From assembly GCF_009905375.1 (NCBI RefSeq), contig NC_133657.1:60681227-60745226 (forward strand): a stretch of 64,000 bases of DNA, read 5' to 3'. Every line of letters begins with the position of its first letter. Position 1 is the first letter of the stretch. Below are positions 11,551 through 22,885 of this stretch, one piece after another. The translations under genes and the position numbers were made by a program. This DNA comes from Apium graveolens. Taxonomy: Eukaryota > Streptophyta > Magnoliopsida > Apiales > Apiaceae. The notes beneath the pieces are model-generated. The model worked only from the letters and a program-made list of their open reading frames with translations. It was not told the origin of the DNA and did not search any database.

Positions 11551-12846
11551 GAGGAAGAGCCATGGTTCGCAGATATTGTGAACTATCTTGTTAGCAATAC
11601 AATGCCTCCTAATATGAAGGCGGCTCAAAAGAAGAAGTTTCTGCATGAGGTAAAGTGGTACATGTGGGATGAACCATATTTGTTTAGACAGGGAGCTGAC
11701 CAGATCATCAGGAGATGTATCCCATTCTGTAAGACGGAGGGGATATTACGAGACTTTCATTCCACAGTTTATGGTGGACATTATGGTGGTGAAAAGATAG
11801 CAGCTCGTATTCTTCAAGCAGGTTTTTTCTGGCCTACATTATTTAAGGATGCACATCAGTTCGTTTTAAGGTGCGATCGTTGCCAAAGAGTTGGGAATCT
11901 TTTCAGAAAGGATGAGATTCCTTTAAATGTGCTACTTGAAGTTGAGGTCTTCGATGTTTGGGGAATCGATTTTATGGGACCATTTATCTCGTCCTACAAT
12001 AATCAGTACATCTTGCTGGCAGTCGATTATGTCTCGAAATGGGTAGAAGTCAAAGCTCTACCAACTAATGATGCAAAGGTAGTGTTGAGTTTTCTTCATA
12101 AGCAGATATTCATAAGGTTTGGAATGCCACGAGTTATCATAAGTGACGAAGGTTCGCATTTCTGCAATCGTAAGTTCACTTCTATGATGCAACGCTATAA
12201 TGTGAATCATCGCATCGCTACTGCCTAGCATCTGCAAACTAATGGTCAAGCTGAAGTGTCTAATAGAGAGATCAAGCGCATTCTAGAGAAAGTCATTTTT
12301 CCGTCAAGGAAAGATTGGTCTTTGAAGCTCGATGAAGCTGTTTGGGCTTATAGAACAGCATATAAGACTCCACTTGGGATGTCCCCGTTTCAACTTGTCT
12401 ATGGTAAGGGATGTCATTTACCTGCGGAGCTTGAGCATAAGGCTTATTGGGCATTGAAGAAGTTAAACCTTGATCCAGATGTAACTGGGAAGAAGCGAAT
12501 GCTTCAGTTAAATGAACTTGATGAATTTCGACTTCAAGCGTACGAAAACAACAAAATGTACAAGGAAAAGGTAAAAAGGTGGCATGACAGGAAGTTATCG
12601 CCTAAGTCATTCGTGTTGGGGCAACAAGTTCTTCTATTCAACTCCCGTCTCCGACTTTTTCCTGGAAAGTTGAAATCAAGGTGGTCTGGACCATTTATCG
12701 TCAAAACTGTGTTTCCATATGGAGCGGTGGAGATTTTTGGGAATGATCTGAGCCAAGCATTCAAAGTAAATGGTGAGAGATTGAAGCACTATTATGGGGA
12801 TACGGCAACTAGTGAAGTGGTTAGTGTCGTTTTATTGTCAACTTGA
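11551..12846 (+). pseudogene. pol: Athila integrase
   Basis: The integrase inserts the cDNA into the host genome. The HHCC zinc domain is visible (HSTVYGGHYGG ... CDRCQRVG, about 11760-11890). The DDE core keeps all three acidic residues: WGIDFMGPF (about 11960), IISDEGSHFCN (about 12138) and [12 protein letters not shown] (about 12243). The C-terminal part ([16 protein letters not shown], about 12650) is the usual GPY/F-like module. An in-frame TAG at 12226 and the stop at 11548 split it. The downstream frame ends at 12844-12846. Confidence 0.9.
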
Positions 12847-12943
12847 TTGCATAACTCCACGTCAAGCTAATGACGTAAAAGAAATACTTCTTGGGAGGCA
12901 ACCCAAGATATGAGACCATAGGACACCTTAGAATATAGTCCTA

Positions 12944-13004
12944 GCAGGCGCCCGCGCGCCAGGAGCAGTTGCCCGCCTGCTGGTGCCAGGCGGCCGCGTG
13001 CAAC
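12944..13004 (+). repeat. Internal copy of the LTR GC-rich module
   Basis: Sequence beginning agcaggcg(c)ccgcgcgc(c)aggagcag closely parallels the LTR array at 6211-6262 in the same order and orientation, ending again in aggcggccgcgtg. It lies 100 bp after the pol stop and about 130-190 bp upstream of an internal TATA box. Confidence 0.75.
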
Positions 13005-13135
13005 CCTGTCTTTTGAAAATTTGTTTTTCAGCCTAAAAAAAATCACAAAAAAGTAACCCATTAACCCACGATTTCCCCCCCCCCATACCTTGCCACAATC
13101 CCCACTCCTAATCAAATTATTACCCTACTTTGCCC

Positions 13136-13143
13136 TATAAATA
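13136..13143 (+). promoter_or_regulatory. Putative internal TATA box before Athila 3' ORF
   Basis: TATAAATA is followed by a CA- and CT-rich leader without ATG codons, typical of plant 5' UTRs. The ORF start comes at 13241, 105 bases after the box. Promoter activity is inferred, not shown. Confidence 0.5.
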
Positions 13144-13240
13144 GATACAACCTCTCCATACACATCCCACACACTTTAAACTCTACAAAATCTCTCCTAA
13201 ACACCAAACATAAACTCTCAAACTCTTATTCACAGTTTTC

Positions 13241-14429
13241 ATGACCCCAAAGAGATCACGAACTGTGGGTAGCGGCAGCACCAATCCGACTGTTACTGAT
13301 TCTTCGAAGAATACTGTTGCGAGGCCCCGATTGTTGGATGGGGCTGCTGAAGAAGAGTACACCAAGATTCTGACTAAGCCTATTATGAGGGAGAGGGGGC
13401 TCTTGCCATCGGGGAGGGATGGTGAGTTGCTACCAATGATTGCTGAGAAGGGATGGATTACATTCTGCGAGTCACCTGAGGCGGTTCCGATGAGTATCGT
13501 TCGCGAGTTCTATGCGAACTCCAAGGCCGACAAGAATGGGTTTTTGTTGTTCGTGGGCTTACTGTTGATTATCAGCCCGAGGTGATTTACCGGGTGATTG
13601 GACAGAGATAAAGAAAACCACAAGAGGAGCATTGGAATGCAAAGGCCCCTGAGGACTTTGATTTGGACTTGATTATTGCTACTCTCTGTCGGCCGGGCAC
13701 AGTGTGGAAGTTCAAAAAGGATCCAACGATTATCGTAGTTTCCTTGCTGTCGTGATGAACATGTATGCTCGTGCTTGGAATGTGTTTATATGTTCTAATA
13801 TTCTTCCTTCTTTGCATGCACATGAGGTTACAGTGGAGAGGGCGAGGTTGTTATGGGGAATTCTGAATGATGAATATTATGTGGACCTTGGTGAGTACAT
13901 CTACCAAGGGATTGTGAAGTTTTTGAGGGGGAAATCGCAATACTTTATCCCGTATGCCTCTATTGTCATGAAGCTTTACAAGGCAGTTGGAGTCCAGTGG
14001 CCTTCGTATGAGCAGCTGCAGATGCCGGCCGCTCCTATTGATTCATCGATTTTGAATACGATGCAGGAGTGGACGGGTGGAGAGCCCAAGCTACATGGTT
14101 TGGGGTATCATCTTCCAGGAGGAGTTCCAGCAGCTAGTGCTACCATGGCTAGACCCATTCAGGCTCAAGGAGAGGCAGGCTCTTCGAGAGCCCAGGGAGG
14201 AGATGGTTCGGGGTTGGCTGATGTCCATTACAGGAGGCTTTCGAGGAGGATGGATGCGATGTATGAGTCGCAGAGTCGGTTTGCGGATGAGCTTACCCAG
14301 GCACTTGGGACTGCATTTAGAGGCCTTGGAGCTAATATCCAGTGGCCCGTTTTTGGTGAGAATTCTACTTATCCACCTCCTAACACTCCACCCTTTAAGG
14401 ATGATGATGATGATGATTCATCTGAGTAG
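13241..14429 (+). pseudogene. Athila 3' ORF, 'putative plant transposon protein' type
   Basis: The ATG at 13241 opens MTPKRSRTVG. The FYANS motif (about 13508) followed in a shifted frame by VVRGLTVDYQPEVI is the hallmark of the plant transposon protein domain often annotated in Athila-like third ORFs. A one-base frameshift lies near 13535, a stop follows at about 13608, and another shift near 13715 leads into the long last part (13704-14429). That part has YARAWNVFICSNILP and VTVERARLLWGIL, a Gly/Ala-rich segment and an acidic C-terminus (DDDDDD). Its molecular function is not known to me; I see no signal peptide or clear transmembrane segment, so I do not call it env. Confidence 0.7.
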
Positions 14430-15369
14430 GTATATCCTGTGTTCCTTTCTATTACCTTCATTGGGGACAGTGAAGAATTTAATTTTGGGGGTGGTAGTTA
14501 AAGAACATATTTGTGTGTGTATCATGTAGTTGCATTTTCATGTTAGTTTAGTTCATATAGTTGCATATTTTTGCCATATAGTTTTTTAAAGGATTTATAG
14601 CTTTATTTATCATGTCATATAGCTCATGCATATACCATGATCCCTTTGTGTTGCTTTACCGATTAATATGTGATATTGATGCGAGTGTAGTGATAGCGTT
14701 AAAGTGATGTTAAATCTTGTTAGGTTGATATGCATGCTAGAAACACTTGTAATTTCACTAAGCCTTAGAGTATGCTTAAGGACTAGATTGTTGTCATGGT
14801 TTGATGGTTTTGGAGGTTAATCTATTGCTTATACTTAGAATGCATCATAGGCTCTTAATGATAAAGGACATGAAAAGATAAAAATTGGAGATAAAAATTG
14901 GAATTCATTGCTAGTTGTGGCTAGGCGTCAAATGGCTAGTAGCCGGCTCGTATTGTATGCGAGTAGTCTAGGGTTGAGCAAGATGGAGCGAAACGCACTT
15001 GCTCAGAAATTGAAAAAAAATATGGTTCAATGCACAATATATCACGAGTGGGCTCTTTGGTATTCGAGTTATTAAGTTCTTAGGGGACTTTTTTCCTAGT
15101 GACCTAAGGGTTTTATAGTCTGGGAACCGCTAACCTAACGCTCGCTAAATGGGTAACATTGCATAAGTCTTTTGTGGACCTCACTCATTGCACGATCAAA
15201 TAAGCATTTGTATTATGTATTGAATAAAAGCATGATTTCGTAATAAACTCCAATAATCTTGAAGTGTTATAAGTCATTTTATGTCTAGAATATATTCTTC
15301 GTATCAGCTTGTGATTGCCTTGAGGATAATTAAGTTATGGTGATTGATCTAGTTTCGAAGCATATATGT
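14430..15369 (+). other. Athila 3' non-coding region
   Basis: No coding potential is seen. A purine-rich stretch with ttttgggggtgg (about 14483) lies just after the ORF. The region ends where the copia-2 LTR begins. The polypurine tract and 3' LTR of the Athila element are not present. Confidence 0.6.
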
Positions 15370-15968
15370 TGTTAGATATATTTGATAATGTCATGACTAA
15401 TATGATTTGTGTTTAGTTTTCAAATCTTACTTAACAGGACAAATTAGTACTCAACTGGAAATCAGTACTTATACTGAAGTCAGAACTTAAGATATCAGAA
15501 CTTAAGTTATCAGGAGATATTTATCAGGAGATGATATCAGGACTTAAGGAGACTTTCAGATAAGGAAGGCGGCTGATTAAAAGGAAAGAAGATCAAGACA
15601 AACGCAAGAAGAGATATGCATGAAGAAGGAATTCTATGAAGAATAAAATACTTGGAAGAAAAGATAACTAGTTGATATATTTTAGGAAGCAGAATTATAT
15701 TCAATATCAATTCGAATTTATCTTGTAACTGTGTAGAATATAAACACAGATATAGGGTTTACACTATATGTGTTAACATAATCGAAGTTATTATTTATTG
15801 TAACCCTAGCAGCTCTCGTGATAAGTTGTTCATCACTGAGAGAGGACAGTTCCATATTGTAACAGAGTTTATTGTGTTAAATAAAATCTGTTTTCTGTGT
15901 TCTTATATTCGATTTGATTGTGATAAACATTGTATTCAACCCCCTTCTACAGTGTGTGAGACCTAACA
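15370..15968 (+). repeat. Copia-2 5' LTR
   Basis: It starts TGTTAGATA and ends ...CCTAACA two bases before the primer site, 599 bp in all. The first part repeats tcagaactta and tatcagga several times (about 15470-15550). No partner LTR is present in the window. Confidence 0.85.
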
Positions 15969-15970
15969 AG

Positions 15971-15982
15971 TGGTATCAGAGC
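15971..15982 (+). promoter_or_regulatory. Primer binding site, initiator tRNA-Met
   Basis: TGGTATCAGAGC, complementary to the 3' end of plant initiator tRNA-Met, lies two bases after the LTR end. Confidence 0.95.
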
Positions 15983-16024
15983 AGATCTGTTAACACACAA
16001 ACAGTTTAAGATCCAAAAACAATC

Positions 16025-18351
16025 ATGTCTGAAGAAGAACAAACTCCAACCAAGCCCACCAAAACTGAAGAACCTCCAAAGACTCAAATCCATAGTCGAT
16101 ATGAGACTATTAGAGTTCCCATACTGAAACCAACTGAATATCCCATATGGAAGGTGAGGATTTTTATGTTTCTGGAAGCTACAGATCCAGAATACCTTGA
16201 CAGAATCAATGAAGGACCACACAAGCCAACCAAACTCTCTGTTGTAGTTGCAGATGAACTAGCAAAGTCTGTACCAAAGGAGAAGAGTGATTACACTGCT
16301 GAAGATATCTCATCGATTGCTAAGGATGCTAAGGTTCGACACTTGCTGCATAGTGCCATTGATATTGTCATGTCAAACAGGGTAATTAACTGCAAGACTG
16401 CAAAGGAGATATGGGATGCCTTGGAGATAAGATGCCAGGGAACTGATTCAATTAAGAAGAACAGGAAGACTATACTCACTCAAGAGTATGAGCACTTTGA
16501 CTCAAAACCTGATGAGTCATTGACTGGTTTATATGACAGATTTGTCAAACTCTTGAATGATTTGTCACTAGTTGACAAGGAATATGATCTTGAAGATTCA
16601 AACCTTAAATTCCTGTTATCTCTTCCTGAAAGTTGGGATTTGAAGGCCACCACTATAAGAGACAACTATAATCTTGAAGAAACAACTCTTGATGAAATTT
16701 ATGGGATGCTCAAGACTCATGAACTTGAGATGGAACAAAGAAGCAAGAAGTATGGAAGAAAGTCAAGGACAATTGCTCTAAAGGCTGAGGAGGAATCCCC
16801 CAATGCAGCTGCCTCAAGAAAAGGCAAAGGAAAAGCTCTCATCACAAAGTCTGATACTGAGTCATCAAGTTCTGATAGTGATGATGACTCAGAAACTGAA
16901 AGCTTTCCTGAGATAGATACTGATGAAGAAATGATGAAGCTGTGTGCTCTTATGGTGAAAGGAATCACAAGGATTGCATACAAAAAATTCATAAAGGGAA
17001 AGAAATTTTCCAGGAAAGGTGCAAGTTCTGATAAGAAGGGTTTCAAAAAATCTGAAGGCAAAAGAGGAAAGTCTGACAGAGGAGATTACTCAAATGTCAA
17101 GTGCTACAACTGTGGTGAGAAAGGCCACATATCTCCTGATTGTAAGAAAGTGAAGAGTGACAAAGGCAAGGCTCTTGTCACAAAGAAGAAAAACTGGACA
17201 GACACTTCAGATTCTGAAAGTGAGGTGAACTATGCCTTGATGGCAAATGCTGATAGCAGTTCTGATAATGCTGAGTTAAAGGTACCTCAAACTACTTATG
17301 CCTTTCATACTGATGATATTACTGAGTTGAGAAGATATCTTAAAACCATATTCATTAGTTATAGAGATCAAACTTTAACATGTGAAAGATTAACTTCTGA
17401 AAATCTTGCTTATAAAAATAGGAATGATTATTTAGGAAAAGAGTTAGTCATGGTCCATCAAACTCAGAAAGATAGAGATGATGCCTTTTATGTTAGGGAT
17501 GAAGTACTTAAAAGAAATGATTCTCTAAAAATTGAGTTAGAAAAGGAAAGAGAGATGATCAGGACTTGGACTAACTCTGGCAGAACAACTCAGAATTTGT
17601 TAAGTAGTGGAAACTGGAAAGAAGGCTTAGGTTATGGAGATGATAAGAATGATAAGGGAACTGTAGAAATTGAGCCTATAGTTGTTAAACAAAAGCCAAA
17701 GGTAAATCCTGTTAAGTTTGCAGCTGTAAAGTCTGATATTGATAAATCAGAAGTTAAAGAGAAATTAACTTCTGACAAACCAAAACAGGATAAGCCAACT
17801 GAAGTTAACATAGGCTTAATGACAAAGAAACAACTTAAGCATAAGCTGAAAGATGTTAAGAATGTAAACAAGGTAAAGCTCCCTAGGAAAAATAGAATGG
17901 AAAGGAAGGTGTGAATAAAAGTAATGATTATAAGCATGTTCCTAATGCTCCTAGAAATAAATGTTATAACTGTGGAAATTATAACCATCTGGCTTCTTTT
18001 TGCAGGAAAAATAAGAACATAAACTCCTTACCTTCAAAGTCAGGAGTTAAGAGTCAGTCTGTTAGATATAGGCCACAAAATCCTTGTTTTCATTGTGGTA
18101 GTTAATGGCATTCCATTTTTACTTGTAAGGAATATCATAGTTTGTACTATGATTATTATCAAATAAAACCTTCTTTAAAGAAAGTTAGCATTATTCCATC
18201 TAGTGTAAGTTTTGATGCAAAGTCTGATAGTGTAAATGCTGATAAGAAAAATGTTAACATAAACTCTAATGCTAAATCCGCTGCAAATGTTAACAAACTT
18301 AATAAGTCCAAAGGATCCAAGCAAGTCTGGGTCCTTAAAACTAATCATTAG
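16025..18351 (+). pseudogene. gag: Copia-2 gag with three CCHC knuckles
   Basis: The ATG at 16025 opens MSEEEQTPTKP and the first frame is open for 629 codons to 17914, close to normal for a SIRE gag. Residues about 40-240 are the gag/UBN2-type domain (YPIWKVRIFMFLEA, VMSNRVINCKTAKEIWDAL). An acidic Ser-rich segment follows, then a knuckle CYNCGEKGHISPDC (about residue 360) and a coiled region (about 470-510). Past a frameshift near 17900 come a second knuckle, CYNCGNYNHLASFC (about 17957), and a third whose frame is broken by a TAG (CFHCGS, about 18090). Further basic sequence runs to 18351. Confidence 0.9.
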
Positions 18352-18363
18352 TGGTCTTTGTGA

Positions 18364-21300
18364 TTGCAGGGCAACAGGAAAAACATCCTAGTTCTGGACA
18401 GTGGATGTTCAGGACATATGACTGGAAATAAAGCCCTGCTATCAGACTTTGTGGAGAAAGCTGGCCCAAGTGTTTCTTATGGAGATGGCAACCTGGGAAA
18501 AACTTTGGGATATGGCAATATCAATCCGGGGAATGTCATCATTGAAAAAGTAGCTCTAGTCTCAGGACTTAAACACAATTTGTTGAGTGTTAGTCAAATC
18601 TGTGACAGAGGTTATCAGGTGGATTTCTTTGAAGAACACTGTGAAGTTGTAAGTAAATCTACAGGCAAAGTTGCTCTGAAAGGATACAGGCATGGTAACA
18701 TTTATGAAGCCAAGCTTTTAACAAGTACTGATGGTTCTGCAATATATCTGTTAAGTAGAGCATCAATTGAAAAAAGCTGAAATTGGCACAAAAAACTCTC
18801 TCATTTAAATTTCAACAATATAAATGAACTAGCCAAGAAAGATCTTGTGAGAGGTTTGCCAAAATCAGTATTTGCTCCTGATGGCCTTTGTGATTCCTGT
18901 CAAAAGGCAAAACAAAGAAAATCTTCATTCAAGAGCAAGACTGAATCTTCAATTCTTGAGCCTTATCACCTACTACATGTTGATCTATTTGGTCCAGTGA
19001 ATGTCATGTCTATTGCAAAGAAGAAATATGCTATGGTCATAATGGATGAGTTCACCAAATACACATGGGTTTATTTCTTGCACACAAAAAGTGAAACTGC
19101 ATCTATCTTGATTGATCATGTCAAACAACTGGATAAAGTGGTTAAAGACTCTGTGAAAATAATAAGAAGTGATAATGGTACTGAGTTCAAGAATTTGATT
19201 ATGGAAGAGTTCTGCAAAGACCAAGAAATCAAGCAGGAATTCTCTGCTCCTAGAACTCCACAGCAAAATGGAGTGGTTGAAAGAAAGAATAGAACTCTCA
19301 TTGAAGCTACATGAACTATGCTTGATGAGGCAAAGTTACCAACCTATTTTTGGGCTGAAGTTGTGCAGACTGCTTATTTTACTCAAAATGCAACACTCAT
19401 TAACAAGCATGGAAAGACACCATATGAGATGGTGAAGAAAAAGAAGCCAAATCTGAAGTATTTTCATGTATTTGGATGCAAGTGTTTTGTTCTTAAGACT
19501 CATCCTGAACAGCTATCCAAATTTGATCTAAAAGCTGATGAAGGAATTTTTGTTGGATATCCACTTTCCACAAAAGTCTTTAGAGTCTACAATTTAAGAA
19601 CAAGGGTTGTCATGGAATCTATCAATGTCTCTTTTGATGATAAGAAGATTACAGGACTTGAAGATTTCAATGATCATGATCAGCTGAGATTTGATAATGA
19701 AGTTTTAAATTCTGATACTGTAAATCCTGACAGTCTAAATCCTGACAGTGTAAATCCTGACAGTCTAAATCCTGACAGTGTAAATCCTGACAGTCTAAAT
19801 CCTGATACTGCAAACTCTGATGGATTAAACTCTGATGTTATTGGAACTGTGGTGACTACGCCAAAAGAAGATGCACCTGTACAGGGGGAGCATACTGAAG
19901 ATACAACCACATCTCAAGAAGCATCAGAACCTACAAATGGCTCTTCATGTTCTGATTCATCAACTTCTAATGGGCCAAGTTTTGATAATTCTAGGAACTC
20001 CAATTTTGAAGGATCTAACTTAGAGAGCATAATTTTAGGGGGAGCAGCAGAAAAGGTTGATGAAGACAGCATGGATCATGGGGGAGCATCCAGTTCTAGA
20101 GAAAACCTTCCATCTGCAAGGAAGTGGACTAAAGCACATACACCTGACTTAATTATTGGAAATCCTGATGCAGATGTCAGAACTAGAACAGCTACATCAA
20201 ATGAATGTCTCTATCATTCTTTTCTTTCTCAGAATGAACCAAAGAAAGTGGAAGAAGCTCATAAAGATGCTGATTGGGTGCAAGCAATGCAGGAAGAGTT
20301 AAATGAATTTGAAAGAAATAAAGTCTGGCCCCTAGTACAAAGACCTAAGAACAGATCTGTTGTTGGTACAAAGTGGGTGTTCAGAAACAAAACTGATAGT
20401 GAGGGCATAATTACAAGGAATAAAGCAAGGCTGGTTGCAAAAGGATATTCTCAACAGGAGGGAATTAATTATGATGAAACATTTGCACCAGTTGCTAGAT
20501 TGGAAGCCATAGGGATATTTTTGGCTTATACTGCTCACAAAGAGTTTACAGGAAGAAGTTTATGTTGAACAACCTCCAGGTTTTGTAGATTCAAAATTTC
20601 CTAATCATATCTACAGACTTGACAAAGCACTTTATGGCCTTAAGCAAGCTCCAAGAGCATGGTATGAGACATTAGCTCAGTTTCTTCTGGAAAGTGGATT
20701 TAACAGAGGGACTATTGACAAAACACTATTTTATCTCAACCATGGAAAGGACTTACTTTTGGTGCAGATATATGTTGATGATATCATTTTTGGTTCTACA
20801 AATGACAGACTTTGTAAAAGGTTTGTCAAGCTAATGTAGTCAAGATATCAAATGAGTATGATGGGACAACTTAGCTATTTTCTGGGCCTTCAAGTCAAGC
20901 AGAATGAAGAAGGAACTTTTATTTGTCAATCTAAGTACACCAGAAATTTGTTGAAGAAATTTGGAATGCAAGATTGTTCAAGTGCATCCACTCCTATGGC
21001 CACTACAACAAAATTGGATAAGGATACTGGTACATCAGTAGATATTACTGATTACAGAGGTATGATTGGCTCACTACTCTATCTAACTGTAAGTAGACCT
21101 GATATCATGTATGCTACCTGTCTTTGTGCAAGATTTCAAGCATATCCTAGAGAACCTCACTTAACAGCTGTGAAAAGAATTTTCAAGTACCTTAAGGGTA
21201 CAGCTGATCTGGGATTGTGGTATCCTATAGAATCAAACTTTAAGCTAATAGGTTACTCAGATGCAGATTTTACAGGGTGCAAAATTGACAGGAAAAGCAC

Positions 21301-21727
21301 AAGTAGAAGCTGCCAATTTCTTGGAGGCAGATTATTTTCTTGGTTTAGCAAGAAACAAAAGTCAATTTCCACATCAAATGCAGAAGCAGAGTACATTGCT
21401 GCAGGAAGCAGTTGTGCACAGATTCTTTGGATGAAGAATCAGTTACTGGATTATAGGTTAATATATTATAAAATCCCTATTTACTGTGATAATCAAAGTG
21501 CTATTGCTATGACAGGTAATCCAGTTCAACACTCAATGACAAAGCATATCAGCATTAGGTACCACTTCATAAGGGAACATGTGGATGAAGGTACAGTGGA
21601 ATTGCATTTTGTTCCAACAGATCAACAACTAGCAGATGTCTTCACAAAACCACTATGTGAAGCAACCTTTACAAGATTGGTAAATGAACTTGGAATGGTT
21701 TCAGGTTCTTTTTCTAAATCTGCTTAG
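18364..21727 (+). pseudogene. pol: Copia-2 pol: PR, INT, RT, RNase H
   Basis: The protease has VLDSGCSGHMTGN (about 18388) with the catalytic Asp intact. The integrase zinc region runs about 18786-18910; its acidic residues are in HVDLFGPV, IIRSDNGTEF (about 19160) and NGVVERKNR (about 19268). A Pro/Asp/Ser repeat linker follows (19707-19835). RT has [14 protein letters not shown], then a small deletion at about 20547 that removes the segment between AHKEF and [11 protein letters not shown], shifting the frame. The YVDD box is intact at 20771-20782. RNase H has YSDADFTGC and ends near LADVFTKPL. Stops at 18778, 19312 and 20837 add to the damage. The frame closes at 21725-21727. Confidence 0.9.
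19707..19835 (+). repeat. 15/30-bp minisatellite in copia-2 pol linker
   Basis: The 15-bp word aatcctgacagt(c/g)ta alternates between two variants, giving a 30-bp higher-order unit that encodes [10 protein letters not shown]. About six near-identical copies lie between 19722 and 19812, with degenerate ones on either side. The frame is preserved throughout. Confidence 0.9.
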
Positions 21728-22880
21728 TTTATGTTCTGATACATCAGACTTTATGATCAGTATTTGCAGATATTACTATGTGTGTGAATTATGTGCCTAA
21801 ATTGAAAATTTGCTTAAATGTTGATTGTTGTCTGATGTGAATTTCTAAACTCTGATAGTGATATGAATGTTTCTGTGACTATATAATCCAATGAGGATAA
21901 CTGTGCTAGATGCTGACCTAGTAGTCTTTAATATACTAAGGATCCCATGTTTGAAGTAATTGTTTATGTGGAAATCTTTTAACACAAGCAAATTCTGATA
22001 TCGAGTTTAGTTGAAGTTTACTTTGTGTATCTTATTACTAAGTCAAAAACTAGAATAGTGCTTCTTATATGTTAAGTTCTGATGTTAGTAAATCTGGTGA
22101 ATGTACTAAGTACTGATAAGCCTCACTTATCAAAAGAAAAAGAAAAGAAAAGTAATAAAAATCAGGTACTCCTTTGAGATCTAGAGTAAAAAATGTGAAA
22201 GGGAAGACCCAAGTGCATTGCTAGTGTCAAGTAATATGCATTAGAAAAGTAAAATAAAGTTTTCTTGGTGACTTTTCACATTCTCTGATTACTGGAGAAA
22301 TACTCTGATAATAGCATAAATTTTGATTAGCAGTTGTGACTCACTTACACTGAGAAGCCACTGTAAAAAGGAATTTCATAAGATGCATAAAATGAGCACA
22401 AAACAGTTGAGGTGGACTTATGCATGAACTCATTCTATAATAGACTTCAGAATAATGACAGATTTTAAGCAAAGTTCTTAGTTATGCCTTATTTCTAAGA
22501 TGTACTGAAGTGAATCACACTTTACTCTTTTTCTGATATTTAGCTTAATGCACACACATACACTCCATATGAATGATGAAAATTATTGTGGTGATAAATG
22601 TTATTTTGGATGAACAGTTTAAGTGTTAGTTGCATAAATTTTGAGGACAAGTTCTGATGGAAGTTCTGATGATTAAGTTCTGATGTACCCATGTCAGTAT
22701 TTGTGTGAAGAATTACAGGAATAAACATTCACTTTTCGAGTTAAGAAGCCATATTCTGATGACTTTTAAATTCTGATAATAATCAAGTTCTGATGTTGAC
22801 GTGGCAGTATTTATTTACTTGGTTTATTTTTGGTCATTACCTCAACAGTCACGTTTTTTTGGAATATTGGTTTATGTGAG
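21728..22880 (+). other. Copia-2 intergenic region rich in TTCTGAT
   Basis: It is non-coding. The word TTCTGAT, often as AAGTTCTGAT, occurs about ten times, for example near 21734, 21993, 22077, 22651, 22663, 22677, 22753, 22770 and 22787. This region lies between pol and the 3' ORF. The Angela-like insertion at 22886 separates it from that ORF. Confidence 0.6.
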
Positions 22881-22885
22881 ATAAA
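22881..22885 (+). repeat. Target site duplication, left copy (ATAAA)
   Basis: ATAAA directly precedes the TG of the Angela-like 5' LTR. The identical word follows the CA end of the 3' LTR at 30840-30844. A perfect 5-bp duplication marks a single integration event. Confidence 0.95.

Larger units (their letters stand above)
5971..15369 (+). mobile_element. Athila-type Ty3/gypsy element, 3' end missing
   Basis: A 1.4-kb 5' LTR starting TGATAAGTGG is followed by a tRNA-Asp-type primer site, then gag, protease, RT, RNase H, integrase and an extra 3' ORF. This order and these motifs are typical of the Athila lineage. The element interrupts copia-1 at 5970/5971. Its own 3' non-coding part is interrupted at 15370 by copia-2, and no matching 3' LTR is seen later in the window. 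Stops and frameshifts affect every coding domain. Confidence 0.9.

Noticed and set aside
14430..15369. Athila 3' LTR
   Set aside because: Compared with 5971-7376 I find no shared blocks such as the TGATAAGTGG start or gaacccatggtgacgatgag. It is 3' non-coding sequence instead.
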